Shown here piece after piece: positions 62,478-64,000 of a DNA stretch of 64,000 nt (position 1 is its first letter; the number at the start of each line of letters is the position of its first letter). Both the position numbers and the translations under genes were made by a program. A model generated the notes under the pieces. That model was not told the DNA's origin. It worked only from the letters and a program-made list of their open reading frames with translations, and ran no database searches. The stretch is taken from contig NZ_JBEUEL010000004.1 in the NCBI RefSeq assembly GCF_041725775.1, positions 1 through 64,000 of the forward strand, in the 5' to 3' direction. Source of the stretch: Pueribacillus sp041725775 (GTDB lineage Bacteria; Bacillota; Bacilli; Bacillales; UBA6769).

Positions 62478-63730
62478 TTTTATTAAGTCTTTTGTTTATT
62501 TTAGCCTTCTTGAGAGTGCCAATCGCAATTAGTTTAGGAATTTCAAGCATTGTTGCTTTATGGATAGTTGATTTCTCAATTAGTACAGTCGTGCAAAAAA
62601 TGTTTACAGGTGTGAACAGTACGACATTAATGGCGATACCGGGCTTCGTATTTGCTGGGTTGATTATGGCAAAAGGCGGAATTTCCAAATATCTTATTGA
62701 TTGCATTCGTGCATGGATTGGACATACACGTGGTGGATTAGCCGTCGTTACGATTGTGACATGTATGGTATTTGCAGCGATTTCAGGTTCAAGTCCTGCT
62801 ACTGCTGCTGCGATCGGAGCTATTATGATTCCAATGATGATCAATGCAGGCTATGAGAAAAAATATGCGATGGGACTTGTAGCGACTGCAGGAACGTTAG
62901 GTATTTTAATTCCACCATCCATTCCACTCATTTTATATGGATCAGTTGCAGAAGAGTCAACAGGAAAGTTGTTTTCTGCAGGAATTTTTCCAGGGTTGTT
63001 ACTCGGTGGTATGCTTATTGTAATGGCAATATTTACTGCCTATCGGAAAAATTATGGTGGGCTTGAACGAGTTCCTATTCAAGCAAGATGGAAACCAACG
63101 GCGAAAGCAATCTGGGGTTTAATAATGCCAGTGTTGATTCTCGGAAGTATTTATAAAGGCATTGTTACTCCGACAGAGGCTTCGTTTCTTTCTGTCCTTT
63201 ACGCTCTCATCGTATCCTTTTTTATCTATCGTGAATTAACGTTGAAAAAATTACATGCGATTGTATTAGAATCAATCAATACGACAGCGATGATCTTTTT
63301 AATTATAGCATCTGCAATCGTATTCGGTATGTTTTTAACGACGGAGCAAGTGCCACAACAATTTGCAGCATGGGTGAGTGAAAGTGGATTTAACAAATGG
63401 ACATTTCTCATCGTTGTAAGTATTTTATTTTTCATCCTTGGTATGTTTTTAGAGCCAACGGCGATTATTTTAATTACGCTACCGATATTTCTGCCCATTT
63501 TGCATACGCTCGATATTAATGTTATTCATTTTGCAATTATTATGGTAGTAAACATGGAATTAGGTATGATTACACCGCCAGTCGGGCTAAATTTGTTCGT
63601 TGTAAGTGGAATTGCAAGGGAAAAAGTCGAAAGTGTGATTCGCGGCGTTGTTCCGTTTTTCGGCATATTTGTACTCGTCTTAATTGCCATTATATTATTC
63701 CCAGAAATCTCTCTGTTTTTAACGAAGTAA
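62465..63730 (+). CDS. dctM: TRAP transporter large permease DctM
   Basis: A 421-residue membrane protein with about 12 hydrophobic helices, the ion-coupled transport subunit. The two characteristic repeats are AISGSSPATAAAIGAIMIP (about residues 102-120) and GILIPPSIPLILYGSVAEES (about 140-159); ELGMITPPVGLNLFV is near 365. It overlaps dctQ, so the two subunits are made together, and the CitE-like gene starts 24 bases after it. Confidence 0.95.
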   Translation: MATIILLSLLFILAFLRVPIAISLGISSIVALWIVDFSISTVVQKMFTGVNSTTLMAIPGFVFAGLIMAKGGISKYLIDCIRAWIGHTRGGLAVVTIVTCMVFAAISGSSPATAAAIGAIMIPMMINAGYEKKYAMGLVATAGTLGILIPPSIPLILYGSVAEESTGKLFSAGIFPGLLLGGMLIVMAIFTAYRKNYGGLERVPIQARWKPTAKAIWGLIMPVLILGSIYKGIVTPTEASFLSVLYALIVSFFIYRELTLKKLHAIVLESINTTAMIFLIIASAIVFGMFLTTEQVPQQFAAWVSESGFNKWTFLIVVSILFFILGMFLEPTAIILITLPIFLPILHTLDINVIHFAIIMVVNMELGMITPPVGLNLFVVSGIAREKVESVIRGVVPFFGIFVLVLIAIILFPEISLFLTK

Positions 63731-63754
63731 CAAACATGAGATGAGGTGATAGAT

Positions 63755-64000
63755 TTGGAAAAGTCATATTTATTCGTACCTGCAAGCAAACCTGAGCGCA
63801 TCGCTAAAGCGTTACAAACGAAGGCAGACGCGATCATTATAGATTTAGAAGATGCCGTGGCTTTAGCTCAGAAAGATTCAGTCCGGCGCTCTCTGACAAA
63901 AGCGATTCCAAAGTTTCAACACGTTCAGAAAAAAATCATTTTACGTATCAATGACCGAACCACTCCATTTTGGAAAGCTGACGTTCAGTTTGCAGCTCGT
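63755..64000 (+). CDS. CitE-like HpcH/HpaI aldolase, partial
   Basis: The first 82 codons of a CoA-ester lyase; the rest is beyond the window. FVPASKPERIAKAL (residues 7-20) and IIIDLEDAV (about 28-36) match the CitE/malyl-CoA/citramalyl-CoA lyase family, whose members split a hydroxyacyl-CoA into acetyl-CoA and a 2-oxoacid. The TTG start is six bases after GAGGTGA. Being co-transcribed with dctQM and near a CoA-transferase suggests uptake, activation and cleavage of one hydroxydicarboxylate. Confidence 0.82.
   Translation, partial: MEKSYLFVPASKPERIAKALQTKADAIIIDLEDAVALAQKDSVRRSLTKAIPKFQHVQKKIILRINDRTTPFWKADVQFAAR

Noticed and set aside
1..64000. CRISPR arrays, prophage genes, tRNA or rRNA genes
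   Set aside because: I looked for regularly spaced repeats, phage structural or lysis genes and tRNA-like cloverleafs and saw none; the dispersed repeats are irregularly spaced over tens of kilobases.

Overview
The window looks like a spore-forming Bacillaceae chromosome of low to moderate GC. It carries an alpha/beta SASP gene, ytrH/ytrI, refZ and ezrA, with AGGAGG-type ribosome sites and frequent GTG/TTG starts. Gene order from rpsD (about 0.6 kb) to fxsA (34.35 kb) follows the rpsD-dgcP-refZ-hisJ-ezrA-nifZ-thiI-sspA-sppA-yteJ-tpx-ytxK and ytkL-ytoI-ytpI-nrnA-ytrIH-dnaE-ytsJ-accDA-pyk-fxsA layout of Bacillus subtilis. All functional calls come from reading translated sequence and remembered family motifs; no database search was run.

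Region 1 (1-34.35 kb) is core. It starts with an IS256-type transposase remnant, then housekeeping genes: S4, a c-di-GMP cyclase, division regulators RefZ and EzrA, histidinol phosphatase, 4-thiouridine synthesis, SppA, Tpx, alanine dehydrogenase, NrnA, DnaE, malic enzyme, acetyl-CoA carboxylase and pyruvate kinase. Departures from the usual order stand out. pfkA is absent between accA and pyk. A lone aldoxime dehydratase gene sits between ytkL and ytoI. A decayed secreted-protein gene lies at 14.3-14.8 kb. A family of modular, hairpin-rich intergenic repeats, all in the same orientation, sits mostly between divergent gene pairs (4.8, 9.7, 20.4, 22.6, 25.0 and 34.4 kb).

Region 2 (34.35-40.3 kb) is accessory: gamma-carbonic anhydrase-like protein, thioesterase, cysteine-dioxygenase-like cupin, a sodium:solute symporter with a 33-residue companion protein, an amidase and an auxin-efflux-type carrier.

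Region 3 (40.4-54 kb) is an acyl-CoA catabolic block: HMG-CoA-lyase-like enzyme, enoyl-CoA hydratase, three acyl-CoA dehydrogenases, an ADP-forming acyl-CoA synthetase, a short citrate-synthase-fold (citryl-CoA-lyase-like) protein and a TAXI-TRAP uptake system. It contains gene debris, including a clear class III CoA-transferase pseudogene.

Region 4 (54.4-64 kb) is a dicarboxylate/hydroxy-acid block: MmgE/PrpD protein, two-subunit Fe-S hydratase (fumarase/tartrate dehydratase type), a broken D-tartrate dehydratase, a tartrate/D-malate-type dehydrogenase, a GntR regulator, a CoA-transferase, a DctP/DctQM TRAP transporter and the start of a CitE-like lyase. A good cre site overlaps the dctQM promoter. 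Half-sites of a TTGGATAC/GTATCCAA motif occur near three transcription units of regions 3 and 4, which suggests a shared regulator. Together the genes suggest an organism geared to organic and acyl acids, feeding malic enzyme and acetyl-CoA, more than to sugars.
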